From: Argopecten irradians
Lineage: Eukaryota; Mollusca; Bivalvia; Pectinida; Pectinidae
NCBI RefSeq assembly: GCF_041381155.1
Contig: NC_091143.1
Span: forward strand, 34,411,331 to 34,475,330
DNA: 64,000 nt
Direction of reading: 5' to 3'
Shown: piece by piece, positions 47,726 to 60,200 of the stretch
How positions within the stretch are numbered: the stretch's first letter is position 1
Layout: every line of letters begins with the position of its first letter
Notes under the pieces: generated by a model
What the model was told of the DNA's origin: nothing
The model's input: only the letters and a program-made list of their open reading frames with translations
Databases searched by the model: none
Program-made: the position numbers and the translations under genes

Positions 47726-47864
47726 GGTATGTGATAAAAGCAAGACCACACACTTGTGTTTTTCTAACGAATCAGAAAGCACGAGTTTATTGTGCGGACG
47801 AATATATTCACGAGTGCGCGTTAGAAAAACACAAGTGTGTGGTCTTGCATATTTATCACATACC
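47726..47864. repeat. Palindromic junction between recombinase copies 2 and 3
   Basis: Same sequence and length as the junction at 45534-45672. Confidence 0.9.
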
Positions 47865-48152
47865 TGTTGAATCTGGTTATAGTAATACAAGCAAATTTCA
47901 GACCATGAAATACATTGTTTTGTATTGCACATGTACAATACGGAATGTTGTATTCACCTACTAGCCGGAACTACTTTTTAGGGGAATTCCCTTGTATTGC
48001 TATTGGTTTATTTTGGGAAGAAAAAAAGTTTGCTACTTAATAAATTGTAAATTTTATTTTTGTACTTTATTTAAAATATAAATTAATAAAAATAATGTTG
48101 TGAACTTAGAATAGTTCAGGGTAGAATTTAAATTTGGAATATTAAAAGGAGG

Positions 48153-49823
48153 ATGTTGGCAGCAAATAACAACAAGTTGTCGTCTGCTTACACCTTGTTA
48201 TCAGAGCCGGTGTTGGCTTTGTTTATAATGGCATTTGTTGGGGATTTCGACATTTTACATGATTTACTGATGGATCCAGAGACAGATGATGAATCAAGCA
48301 TTCCTCAAGTTGAAGGTAACGAAACATCGAAGTCTGGAAATGAAATTAGATCTAGTTCATCATCCTCAACCATCGCGTCTTGTGCTCCCCCTCCTCCTGA
48401 CCCCACCCCCGATACCCATGGCCATGTTTCATCTGATTTAGACGACGCCGATGACCTTATTCCATCCAATATTTACACTTCCGGTGTCTCAGATCTGAGA
48501 AATTACATCATGAGTAAAAGAAATGAAAACACTGTTAAGAAAACTGAGGGATGCATTAAAAGATTCAAAGACTGGATCCAAGCTCCTCCTAGGTCCGACC
48601 CCAGGGAAGTTCTTCAGATTCTGCCATTTGAACTAGATACATACATTGGTGGGTTTTTGCTGTCCCTTCAGAAGAATGATGGTTCTAATTATGAGCCTGA
48701 TACTCTTACCAGCTTTCACAGGGGTATCGACCGCTATCTGAGAGAAAATGGTTATAGTTTCAACATTTTAACCTCAGATTTATTTGCCACGAGTCGTCAG
48801 GTACTTCAGTCTCGGCGTAAAGAGTTGAAACAGAAAGGACTTGGGAATCGTCCCAATAAAGCTCAGCCTGTCTCAGACAACGAGGAGGAAATGTTGTGGG
48901 AATGTGGTCAGCTGGGTCATGACAACCCACATGCTTTGCTAAACACCGTCTGGTTCAATAACACTAAACTTTTGGGGTTCAGGGGGTGTGATGAAAACAG
49001 ACAATTAAAATGGGGAGATATAGAATTGAAGCACGATGAAACTGGATCAGAATACCTGGAATTTAACGAAAGAACAACAAAAACAAGAGGGGGTAACAGT
49101 ACTCACATGAGATCGTTTAATCCGAAACAGTTTGGAAATCCTGAAAATAAATCGCGATGTCCGATCGAGGCCTACAAACTGTACGCAAAACATCGACCTC
49201 AGGCGATGAATACACCGGAATCTCCATTTTACGTTGCTGTTAATCAAAACAACAGTGGTCAGAAGTGGTTCAAAAATCAACCCGTCGGAAGAAACAAACT
49301 TGGTGTAATGATGAAAGCAATGGCAAGTAATGCTGGTTTAACTGGTAAGAAAACAAACCAATCCTTGAGAAAGACTCTGTGTACAAAACTCCTTCATTCA
49401 GGTGTTGCTCCTACGACAATTATGCAGTTATCTGGTCACAAAAACGTAAATAGCGTAAATAACTATGCCGTCGCCTCATTTAACCAACAGCGTGAAATGT
49501 GCGAAATTCTTCAAAATGTGAAAAAGTCTGCTGCATCCTCCAGTGTAGCTTCCAGTGTAACTTCCACAGTATCACACAGGCCTATGACCATGACGGAAAC
49601 ACCACACAGGAAGAGTTTACCAGATGTCACCACGTGTTGTGAGAAAGACGTAAGCCTACAAAATCTTGCGACGGGAATGTTTTCTGGTGCAAATATCAGT
49701 GGTGGAACTTTCAATATCTCATTCCAAATATCATCCCAGTCAAAAAATACAACATCTCATAACACTTCACCTCCTCGCAAGTACAAACGTATAGCTCAGC
49801 TACCGGACTCCGATTCTGACTGA
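48153..49823 (+). CDS. Recombinase copy 3, full-length Crypton-like tyrosine recombinase (556 residues)
   Basis: This is the longest copy. Order: acidic Ser/Pro-rich N-terminus (about 1-110), helical core-binding region (about 115-210), then catalytic domain. The tyrosine-recombinase tetrad can be placed: Arg277 in LGFRGCDENRQLKWGDIEL, Arg406 in QSLRKTLCTKLL, His429 in SGHKN and Tyr438 in VNSVNNY. The box II position usually held by His is Gln403. Such enzymes cut and rejoin DNA through a covalent phosphotyrosine. Spacing from His429 to Tyr438 (9) fits the family. The C-terminal region is like that of Crypton-derived animal proteins (KIAA1958, ZMYM, QRICH1). A Ser-rich tail ends LPDSDSD. No intron is apparent. 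Confidence 0.85.
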   Translation: MLAANNNKLSSAYTLLSEPVLALFIMAFVGDFDILHDLLMDPETDDESSIPQVEGNETSKSGNEIRSSSSSSTIASCAPPPPDPTPDTHGHVSSDLDDADDLIPSNIYTSGVSDLRNYIMSKRNENTVKKTEGCIKRFKDWIQAPPRSDPREVLQILPFELDTYIGGFLLSLQKNDGSNYEPDTLTSFHRGIDRYLRENGYSFNILTSDLFATSRQVLQSRRKELKQKGLGNRPNKAQPVSDNEEEMLWECGQLGHDNPHALLNTVWFNNTKLLGFRGCDENRQLKWGDIELKHDETGSEYLEFNERTTKTRGGNSTHMRSFNPKQFGNPENKSRCPIEAYKLYAKHRPQAMNTPESPFYVAVNQNNSGQKWFKNQPVGRNKLGVMMKAMASNAGLTGKKTNQSLRKTLCTKLLHSGVAPTTIMQLSGHKNVNSVNNYAVASFNQQREMCEILQNVKKSAASSSVASSVTSTVSHRPMTMTETPHRKSLPDVTTCCEKDVSLQNLATGMFSGANISGGTFNISFQISSQSKNTTSHNTSPPRKYKRIAQLPDSDSD

Positions 49824-50219
49824 AGTTAAGCCGTGGGAAATTTTGAGTGTGTGACCGATGTCGGTGACGTCACGATCAGACCATGATATCGCGAGTTGGG
49901 AGAATTTACTATGTTATTGTGTTTTTTTATCTTATTTTACAAGTAATTGTTGTAAATCTTAACGAGAAATTATTGTCATATATAAAAATCAAAACCTGTA
50001 TCTTACTTGTTGAGTTATAATTTCCTGACTCAATTCGAAAAACGAGATAGTTTGCAAAATCTACACTTTGTAGCATTTTCTCTCCTCTCTCTGACAAGCA
50101 AGGCAGTGGCTTGTACCGAAACTGGTTCAGACCGGTTTTTGAAAGACGAAGCGAACTGAACATTTGGATTTTTGTTAATCATCTCAAAGTCAATAAAACG
50201 ATCTACATCAAATAGGGAA

Positions 50220-50300
50220 GGTATGTGATAAAAGCAAGACCACACACTTGTGTTTTTCTAACGAATCAGAAAGCACCAAGTGTGTGGTCTTGCATATATA
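50220..50300. repeat. Shortened palindrome at the right edge of the array
   Basis: GGTATGTGATAAA is followed by GCAAGACCACACACTTG, a 30-bp interior and CAAGTGTGTGGTCTTGC. About 47 bp of the usual interior are missing, and the following TATATATCATTTGAT only resembles an element start. Confidence 0.8.
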
Positions 50301-51002
50301 TCATTTGATAAACCCATTCATTATTAGCGTAAAATATTCAAATACATGTACAGGGTCAACAGAGTATTCTAACCGTAAATCGCGAAACAACGTCGCGAAA
50401 GTTACTATATATAGTTGTTTTACAGCATATCATAATGCTGTCACGTGACACCCTTATACAACCTGGCCTGTCACGTTCTTTTTCTCTAACATTTATATCT
50501 CGATTTGCTCATTGTTACTTCCATCGAGATTTTTCTCATCCTTGAAATCAGTATTTTAGTGAATGTAAATTAAATAGGGTCAACAACACACCAGTCTACA
50601 AAACCACATTGGCGATCAATCAAACTCGCGGTTATACTTGTTTGTACCGAATAGTTACGGGTTTTTTTTCGCGGGGATGATATTTTCGCGATTCACTCGT
50701 CTTGTAATAATTATTTTATTGGCTGTAAATTAAATGGAGCCAACAACAAAGAAATCTGCAGAACCGTATTGGAGATTATCCAAATTCAATATTGTATTTG
50801 TAAGTATCGAAAAGCCGAGGATATTCTTGGAGGGATGCTATTTTCGTGAATACCCATGATATCATTGTTATGTTACTGAGTAAAATATATAAACTCTTTA
50901 ACCATCGTCGCGAAATTAAAATTCGCTAAAATTCAATTTTTCGATTAATTCAAAATTGCGGTATTGTTGAGCTAGTAAAATGCTCCTCTATACAATAAAA
51001 TC
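50301..51002. other. Intergenic DNA between the recombinase array and the minus-strand gene
   Basis: No exon or clear repeat is seen. Several short CGCGAA/TTCGCG strings occur (near 50378, 50668 and 50910). Confidence 0.5.
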
Positions 51003-51008
51003 TTTATT
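51003..51008 (-). promoter_or_regulatory. Candidate polyadenylation signal of the vWA-MIB-WWE gene
   Basis: TTTATT on the plus strand reads AATAAA on the minus strand, about 100 bp after the stop codon. Confidence 0.45.
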
Positions 51009-51109
51009 TTAATACCGGTTTTGAGTTCAGAGCTCTTAATGCTCCCATTAGATCCATCCAATACAACTGTAATATATTTATTTCTCTCGTGAAGTTAACC
51101 ATCCATAGT

Positions 51110-51214
51110 TCACCGTTTATTATTCTGCAGAACTTGGATATCGGCTTCTTTTCTCTCCTGTTTTATCGACTCCTCTGGCATTTGTTCATCGTCACATGTT
51201 TCCAGTCTTTCTTC
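51110..51214 (-). CDS. Last exon and stop of vWA-MIB-WWE gene
   Basis: A charged 34-residue tail (EERLETCDDEQMPEES start, QVLQNNKR end) with TGA at 51110-51112. Acceptor TTTCTAG. Confidence 0.85.
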   Translation of the reverse strand, partial: EERLETCDDEQMPEESIKQERKEADIQVLQNNKR

Positions 51215-54200
51215 CTAGAAATAATGTTAGACGAAATTAAATTGTTTTCAAAGAGATTTTATCTGTAGCCAAGCTAATTCTATGAATAGGAATGCCCAGA
51301 ATTACATCAATATATAAATGCTATCAAGTTTACATTTCTTATAGAAACTATGGAGTTGTAAACTAAGACACTAGTAACGTACCCGCTTGACCTTTGCTGT
51401 GACCGGTGTCTTCTCTTGATTTACTGGGGTGTATGTCATCGCCATTTTTGCAAAGACAACTCTGTACCTGGCATCACAAACATTTGAGAAAAGGACATCT
51501 ACAACTCTATTCAAAGATGATGTATGTCGCATACAAGAGATCACAGGCCGTGCGTTCCACTTGCAGATTCATACCAGTTGTATCGATACGAATCTGCTGT
51601 ATCTCAAATGGAACGCTGCATACCAGCAGATCTGTACCGGTTCGTTTTCAGAAGTGTACCACTTGGATCCAAGAATTTTCATTTGTGATCGAAATGTTTT
51701 TTTGTTTTTTTTGTTGTTGTTGTTTTTTTTTAAAACAAGATAGGGGATATTTATATTCGATAAAAGTACATGGATTATTTATTTCATTGTATGCCGAAAC
51801 TATTCAGGTATTACTTTTATATCCAATATTGTAACTATCGAAATTACTTGGCTTTTACATTCGAAACGTATCTTTTATATGGGTGCCGCCATCATGGGAA
51901 AATCCTATCCAAACGCGTTTCACTTGGCTGTGCCTTATCACATTTGTACAACTGGTACGGATCCGCAAATGGAACGCACGAAGAGTGATTCATAATCGAT
52001 ACTACATGGGTTACTTTCACTGTCGTTACATGCACCCCAGGACTATCCTAACAAAAAAAAAAAAACCTTGACAATTTACAGACCAGCAGCTTCTGAGATT
52101 CTGAAATTTACAGAGCATGTCAAAGTCAAAAAGTAAACCACAATGAACCATTATTTGATTCATTTGATGTACATTAAATGATTAAATCAATTATTCATGC
52201 GTTGTTGGAGACAAAACCTTCAGTTATGACACAGTCCGGAGATGGATACTACAGAAGTGATAGTAACCCCCGGAATGTCCAGGATGAGAGGGATTTTAAT
52301 TCCATTGAATATTTTATATCAGTCAATGGAAAGATGGATAACGCCTCCATTTACGTCATTAAATCTATAAAGCTTTGATTGATTAGGATTATAGGATATT
52401 GTGTCAAAACTGAGTACGCATAACATTGTATAATAACATATGAAAACAATTAAATTTCAAAATGTCGTGATATGACAAATACCATATTTGAGAAATAATC
52501 ATTGAGTACCGAGTGTCAGTTACCTTGTTCAATTAGTCCCAAAATGCAATATGCGCAGTAAATGAAATTCGATTTCAGTTTCTGAAAAACATCGTTAACA
52601 ATCCTCAACTATCAAAATCTAATATGGCTGCCTTTCGGATCAAAGTTAGCCAGAATATGAGATTGTAGACAGACCTATTCAGAGTTAAAGTAGTATAAAG
52701 ATGTGTACATTATGGCGCAAAATGTACGTTTTTGACATTAAATGATGCATTCTTTACCCTTTGCCGTTAAGTGAAACCACGGACGTTTTACTCCGTCTGG
52801 ACCACTCAGATTCCAGCTTCCTGTTGTTGCAGCTATCGAACTGTGTCCAGTTTCCCCGGCCTTCCTGTCGGAAACTCCACACAAATGGCTCTCTACTGTC
52901 AAAATCTTCTTTTGACATTTCTTCTAAAGGTGTATTGACCATGGTTTCTGTTCACATATATCAAAATCGATATTGTGCTATATTTGTTTTCTTCCTCCAA
53001 TGTAGAATCGTACCGATAGAAACAAGTTGTCATAACATTAATTCCATTTAATGCTCTTATTCAAAAGTTAATATGATTCTTGATAAAACATCGTATCGCA
53101 CCCTTGCGCAATTTGCTTTCGTTAACTGAAAATACGTGGCGTCATTGCCACTCGCAATATAATGTTTTGTCAATGGCGCGGACTGAAATATTAGATTACA
53201 TTTACTACAAATTACTTTTAATTACATTTCTTTTACTTTTGCTTGTAAATTTTCACAGACGTAGACAATTTACAAATTGTACTGTATAGTTTTTTTTTTT
53301 TTGCTGGAAGAGAATTTTTCGAATTTTTTATATATAATTATAGTATTAATATCGTTTTATGACGGTAATACTAACGAATTTTGTTTTATTTATACTATTG
53401 TCAGTATTACTCCGACTGATAACCCCGAATATATATCAAAGCTCCATACCACGGAAGAAAGTGCTCACGGATATTTCATCTTATACAGTATCATATGCGT
53501 ACGTTATTTTTCTAATAAGCTTATTGTAATAATGAAATAAATAGGTTATTCAGATGATCACAACGCTTAAAATTCTAACGATTATGATTTATTTTACCTG
53601 ACGAGAAATCGTTGGTGTAAGGATACAGAAACTGGGAATTAGAGTCTCTTATATTAAGTTGATACGACGTAAGATTGAGTTTCTTTTCTGGATTTAATTT
53701 AGCACCAGAGGCTATTTTTGTGTCATCATATCCTGACGCTTCTGCTAGTCTGGAACTAAAAACTTTGATATTATATTAAGGTATAAATAACACAACAGGG
53801 AAACAAATCCTGTCATATGTTCTATGTGTCCGATGTGTTGTGGTGTGTGAATGTCAAGTTTGAGAGGCTGCGGTATATTCGTGTTGTGTTTCTTGTTAAA
53901 GTGGAACTCATGCCCATTTCATAGTTCTATTTCACTGAAGCATGCCGCCGAGGACAAACAACAAGCACATCCATCTGGTCATACACTGACAATGGGCAAA
54001 CCAGTCGTCCAACTGCCTTTAATCTGAACGCTATGCAGGAGCAGAAAATACCCCTTTATATTATTTGGTGTACCTCGGCCAGGGGATAGAACCCAGAGCC
54101 TTCCTCACACGGGCTTAACAAAAAGTCAAAATGAGGCGGCATCATGGAAGACGATTTAGGAAAGCATTTAGGGACAAAAGAAAGGGATAAGATCCTAAAT

Positions 54201-57200
54201 TTATTCGCCTTTTACGATCATGCAATAGGGACAGAAGGTACAATCTTAACGCCCTTCTAGCATGGTAACTGTCCTAAACTGCATCGAAGACGCCCGCCAA
54301 CAAATCTAGGTCAAATGGGAGCATTATTATTGGATTAACATCTGTTTAAGCTGTTCTGTAATTCAGTTATTAGTTTTGATTGATAATCAACACTTACTCA
54401 TCTGACGTGTCCAGAAACTTCACTTCCTCTCCATATCTATATTTCCCTATTATCCCTCCGTGCCATCGTACCTGAAATTCAAAAAATACCAAATAACACT
54501 AGTTTTTGTAACATTGTCAATATCAATACCATCATTACAGTAGTAATGTCACAAATAATTATTGAAAATGTCGAAATAAGTAAAGAATAGTGCTGAAATC
54601 CAGATTTTAGAATCTCTCTGGGAACCTGTCATTGTGAGGTTCATCTTCAAGATTTCTCTCTCCCATGATTCGAGCGCATGGAATATTAGCAACATTTGAT
54701 GAAAAATCAATTCTAGATAATATTTCTAAGTCATTTCAAATCTAGATTTCAAAACAAATTTGCTTCTATCGTGAACGACAACGTTAAGCGTGCCACACTT
54801 GACTGAAAACTAAGGCCGGTTTTAATTAAAGATTTCATGCATGAGGAAACTGTACTAAGGGTTATATGCACCTTTCAGATATATTTCTCCACTCAAATGT
54901 TTAACCAAAGTTATGTCTCACATATGTGCACTTGGAACATGCTAGACCAATGTTTGGCAAAAGGCATGTCTCATATATGTGCACTTGGAACATGCTGGAC
55001 CAATGTTTGACCAAAGGCATGTCTCATATATGTGCACTTGGAACATGCTGGACCAATGTTTAACCTAAGGCATGTCTCATATATGTGCACTTGGAACATG
55101 CTGGACCAATGTTTAACCAAAGGCATGTCTCATATATGGGCACTTGGAGCATGCTGGACCAATGTTTAACCTAAGGCATGTCTCATATATGTGCACTTGG
55201 AACATGCTAGACCAATGTTTGACCAAAGGCATGTCTCATATATGTGCACTTGGAACATGCTAGACCAATGTTTAACCAAAGGCATGTCTCATATATGGGC
55301 ACTTGGAACATGCTGGACCAATGTTTAACCTAAGGCATGTCTCATATATGGGCACTTGGAACATGCTAGACCAATGTTTAACCAAAGGCATGTCTCATAT
55401 ATGGGCACTTGGAACATGCTGGACCAATGTTTAACCTAAGGCATGTCTCATATATGGGCACTTGGAACATGCTGGACCAATGTTTAACCTAAGGCATGTC
55501 TCATATATGGGCACGTGGAACATGCTGGACCAATGTTTAACCTAAGGCATGTCTCATATATGGGCACTTGGAACATGCTGGACCAATGTTTAACCTAAGG
55601 CATGTCTCATATATGTGCACATGGAACATGCTGGACCAATGTTTGGTTTGACCAAAGGCATGCCTTATATATGGGCACTTGGAACATGCTAGACCAATGT
55701 TTAACCTAAGGCATGTCTCATATATGTGCACATGGAACATGCTGGACCAATGTTTAACCTAAGGCATGTCTCATATATGTGCACATGGAACATGCTTGAC
55801 CAATGCTTGACCAAAGGCATGTCTCATATATGTGCACATGGAACATGCTAGACCAATGTTTGACCAAAGGCATGTCTCATATATGTGCACATGGAACATG
55901 CTTGACCAATGCTTGACCAAAGGCATGTCTCAAATATGTGCACTTGGAACATGCTAGATCAATGTTTGACCAAAGGCTTGTCTCATATTTCTCATATTTG
56001 TGCACATGGAACATGCTTGACCAATGCTTGACCAAAGGCATGTCTCAAATATGTGCACTTGGAACATGCTGGACCAATGTTTGGTTTGACCAAAGGCATG
56101 CCTTATATATGGGCACTTGGAACATGCTGGACCAATGTTTGGCAAAAGGCATGTCTCATATATATCACTTGGAACATGCTTGACCAATGTTTAACCTAAG
56201 GCATGTCTCATATATGTGCACATGGAACATGCTGGACCAATACCTAAGGCATGTCTCATATATGTGCACATGGAACATGCTGGACCAATGTTTAACCTAA
56301 GGCATGTCTCATATATATCACTTGGAACATGCTTGACCAATGTTTGACCAAAGGCATGTCTCATATATGTACACTTGGAACATGCTTGACCAATGTTTGA
56401 CAAAAAGCATGTCTCATATATGTGCACATGGAACATGAGTGACCAATGTTTGACCAAAGGCATGTCTTCTATATATGTGTACTTGGAACATGCTGGACCA
56501 ATGCTTGACCAAAGGCATGTCTCAAATATGTGCACTTGGAACATGCTGGACCAATGTTTGGTTTGACCAAAGGCATGCCTTATATATGGGCACTTGGAAC
56601 ATGCTGGACCAATGTTTGGCAAAAGGCATGTCTCATATATATCACTTGGAACATGCTTGACCAATGTTTGACCAAAGGCATGTCTCATATATGTGCACAT
56701 GGAACATGCTGGACCAATGTTTAACCTAAGGCATGTCTCATATATGTGCACATGGAACATGCTTGACCAAAGTTTGGTTTGACCAAAGGCATGCCTTATA
56801 TATGGGCACTTGGAACATGCTGGACCAATGTTTGGCAAAAGGCATGTCTCATATATATCACTTGGAACATGCTTGACCAATGTTTGACCAAAGGCATGTC
56901 TCATATATGTCACTTGGAACATGCTTGACCAATGTTTGACCAAAGGCATGTCTCATATATGTACACTTGGAACATGCTTGACCAATGTTTGACCAAAGGC
57001 ATGTCTCATATATGTACACTTGGAACATGCTTGACCAATGTTTGACAAAAAGCATGTCTCATATATGTGCACATGGAACATGAGTGACCAATGTTTGACC
57101 AAAGGCATGTCTTCTATATATGTGTACTTGGAACATGCTGGACCAATGTTTGACCAAAGGCATGTCTCATGTATGTGCACAATTGAACATCCTTGAACTA

Positions 57201-60200
57201 TCTTATTGCATTTGATTACTTTTGGCATGACACAAAGCTTCATTGTTACTTGATATTAATCGATTTAATGTCGCAACATTTTTTCATGATAGTAATTCAA
57301 TCTTCATTTTTATACTGAGGATAATATAAGTGATTTCTATTATTTTGGTATCAAAAAGAGATTTTTTTTTGTAAAAGTGCATTTAGTATATTCTTGCCAC
57401 AAAAATTGATATGTGAATAGTTATACTAATGCAAATTAAGGATGTTGCAATACCGTGACAGTGCCTTTCTTGGTACACATACACACCACTCCACATACAC
57501 CTGGACCGCCGTCTTCATCCCCTTTGTTCCATCCGTCTGCTGTAAAACATAGAGCGTTATTCGTTGTCTTTTTCTCTTCTGTCGAGAAAATAATCTACAT
57601 ACATGTATTACTCTGATTTTCTATGAGGCTCTATATGAGGGCACTGTTTTGCATAATATAAGTGAAAAAATAGCTGCTATTCTCCGACATTGTTTTCGGT
57701 CAACGTTTAAGAAAGTTTCCTAATGATGGAAATTATTTAGATTTTAATCATGGATTTTGAGTAATGTCAAACACATTGGTCTAGCCTCCGTTTAACCTCT
57801 TAACCAATGGTAACGGAACATTATGGATTCTAATTGGTCGAAATTAGCTTGCGTTTCGAATAAATTGACTTCTAAAATCGGTCTCTCATCGGTGATGGCA
57901 AGGACTTTTGACATAAAAGAGAGGAAAATTTTAGTCCATATGTTGAAATACCGTTTTTGTTTTATTTCAAGAAGTCAGAATGAGGGACAATATAGATACA
58001 AATACAAATATGAAATCTGTTTAGTAAAAGCTCTCAGATGCTAGATTATTTAATTTGTTTATAAACAATCAGATAAAAAGAAACAGTACACTATATATGC
58101 TAAATAAATTCTTTATAATTGGTCAAATCCGTTTTTTGCATACAATGTATCACATTGTTATCTGCCCTTGCGAGTAGGTATTTGTTGTGATTTCATATGT
58201 TTCAGAGAGTAACGTCATGCTTTTCAGAGAAGACGTCATAATGAATACCCAAAAGGGAGGTTAATTTGTAATATGCGAAGATGGAATACCTCTAATAACC
58301 CTACAGCCAACTGGTATCAATTCTCCATCTTCTACTATACGTTCATCAGTATCTGTTGGTAATACTTCACAGGGATCATTGCAGTTATAGTTGCATGGCA
58401 TTATTCCACAGTCCCATATCACATCAACAGTTCCTACAATAATAATACATTTATTTCATTTATCTATTTTAACAAAGCAAAAATATAATGTTATGAATCA
58501 CAATACACAATCTAGAGATAATTGACGTTCGTATGCCTTACCATACTCTGTACACCATTCATTAAAATATTCATGATGTTATTTTCAACGGGAAATAAAT
58601 AGATAAATACATTTAAATGAAATAATAAAGAAATAAAATAAATACATAAAAAAATGAATAAATAAAATAAAATAAATAACTAAATAAATAAATAACAGAC
58701 CATTGTTCTTGTGGTTAACTACAGTTCCAGGTCCGAAAGAATCCCGATAATCTGTTCCAATCCAGTCCGGGCCTCGCCTTACTCGGGTGCCGAGAGGAGG
58801 CAACTGTAAGTCAGGAAGTTCTTCGACTTCATATTCGTTTTGCTCAGCAATTTTCGTAGATTCTCGTTTTGAAATATTGATAGCAAGTTCAACAACAGTT
58901 TTCTGAAACATAGATAATTTCATCCTCATAAATAACCGATCGCCAGGTGTAGTATAACCATGCGACGTGCTCGCAAACGCACGTGTAAACGCAAAGTCAC
59001 GTGCGGTTTGATTGACAGCAGGCGATCCGTCACTTACAATAAAATCGTAGTTGACAAGTTGGCCCTTTATCAAGCAGAGTCACAAATTCAAGTCATCGCA
59101 TCGTCGAAATATATTTGTCAACTGCCAAGGTTATTCGAATATGGTAAGGACTATTATGTATATCACAAGTCTTTTGTACTTGAATGGATTTATCTGCAAT
59201 GAATACATGTTAAAAATATCCTGTGGTTTAACCGAACTGAGATACCACTGCTTTCTCCAATACTGCAACTAAACACACGAATATCTTTACTTTTTCCGAT
59301 TCGGAAAATCCTCTTCCGAATGCCCCTCGGCTCTCCCTTTCTAAATCCAATAATGCATGAAGTGTAGCTTTATCATTTGTTTTTGCTTCCTCATCTCCAT
59401 CGACAAGGTCTGGTAACTGTCGAAGCAGACGAGTCGCAGCAAACTGAAATAAGGCAAGATATAGATTTATTACAATACGCTCATAAACTGTGTAATATTA
59501 TAATAACAAAATTAATACTGTTTCATACGATAATTGATGGTGATGAACCAATATAATTATTTTTTCTTTGTTTTCATATTAAATTTGGCTTTCTGATTGG
59601 CTGATTTATTTTTAATACCATAAAGGGGAATAAAACCGAGAATGGCGCGATAACCCGACGTTATCGGGAGTAAACTCTTCAGTAATATCAGATTAATTTC
59701 CTTCTGTAATTATTCTCCATAAATACTTACCAAATATTTAGACATCATGGCTAGCTCATCCACTTGGTCAGGAGAATATATTTTGCCGTTTGTAATCTGT
59801 GTCAATGTTTTTAAAATTTCCTAAAAAAAAAATCTCTGCCTCATTAGACATTTACACGTTAATGTTTAAAACTGATCTGTATCTGCCTTTGGCCTCTGCG
59901 TCATTAGACATTTTTACGTACATATTTATACTGTAACTAATTTTAACTGCCGTTAGCATACAGTAACACTCCTATCGAACTACACGGCCAAAAATAGATA
60001 GAGGGTAATGGAGTCATCAGAAGCTGGTCATCAATAGTCAGAAATTCCGTCTTTGCATATAACAGAGTTAGCTCCGTTGCGGGTAGGTATCGATTGTAAC
60101 GTCATTATTTTGTGAGCGCAATTCACGCCGTTTTCTCCAAATAGTATGACGTTACGCTCGAAAACACATGACGTCACAATCAATACCTACCCGCAAGGGC

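Larger units (their letters stand above)
43471..50300 (+). mobile_element. Head-to-tail array of three Crypton-like tyrosine-recombinase elements
   Basis: Elements at 43471-45546, 45660-47738 and 47852-50232 are nearly identical, all in plus orientation. Each starts TTTATCACATACC and ends GGTATGTGATAAA, a perfect 13-bp inverted repeat. Junctions of 113 bp separate them, each a palindrome with 30-bp arms (GCAAGACCACACACTTGTGT and its inverse). The right edge holds a shortened palindrome (50233-50294); the left edge has none. Each element has one long frame for a tyrosine recombinase. I see no reverse transcriptase, capsid or DDE transposase. The Crypton-type assignment rests on the C-terminal motif pattern; terminal inverted repeats are not usual for that class. 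Confidence 0.8.

Noticed and set aside
43471-50300. Integron, phage or plasmid integrase in contaminating bacterial DNA
   Set aside because: Base composition, flanking spliced genes and the animal Crypton-like C-terminal pattern fit a resident nuclear element.
51406-51834. A 142-residue plus-strand frame and an overlapping 104-residue frame
   Set aside because: They overlap the antisense of a WWE exon and a TIR-type repeat, and have low-complexity CF-rich ends.
55537-57243. Minus-strand frames of up to 252 residues (YETCL/IGPACSK repeats)
   Set aside because: These are read-through of the 53-bp satellite; the array lies inside an intron of a well-supported gene on the same strand.
58585-59073. 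A 162-residue minus-strand frame starting MIKGQLVNY
   Set aside because: Only 58701-58902 fits the MIB/HERC2 gene. The upstream part (VNYDFIVSDGSPAVNQTARD) is open but sits in the intron after a good acceptor; I kept the shorter exon.
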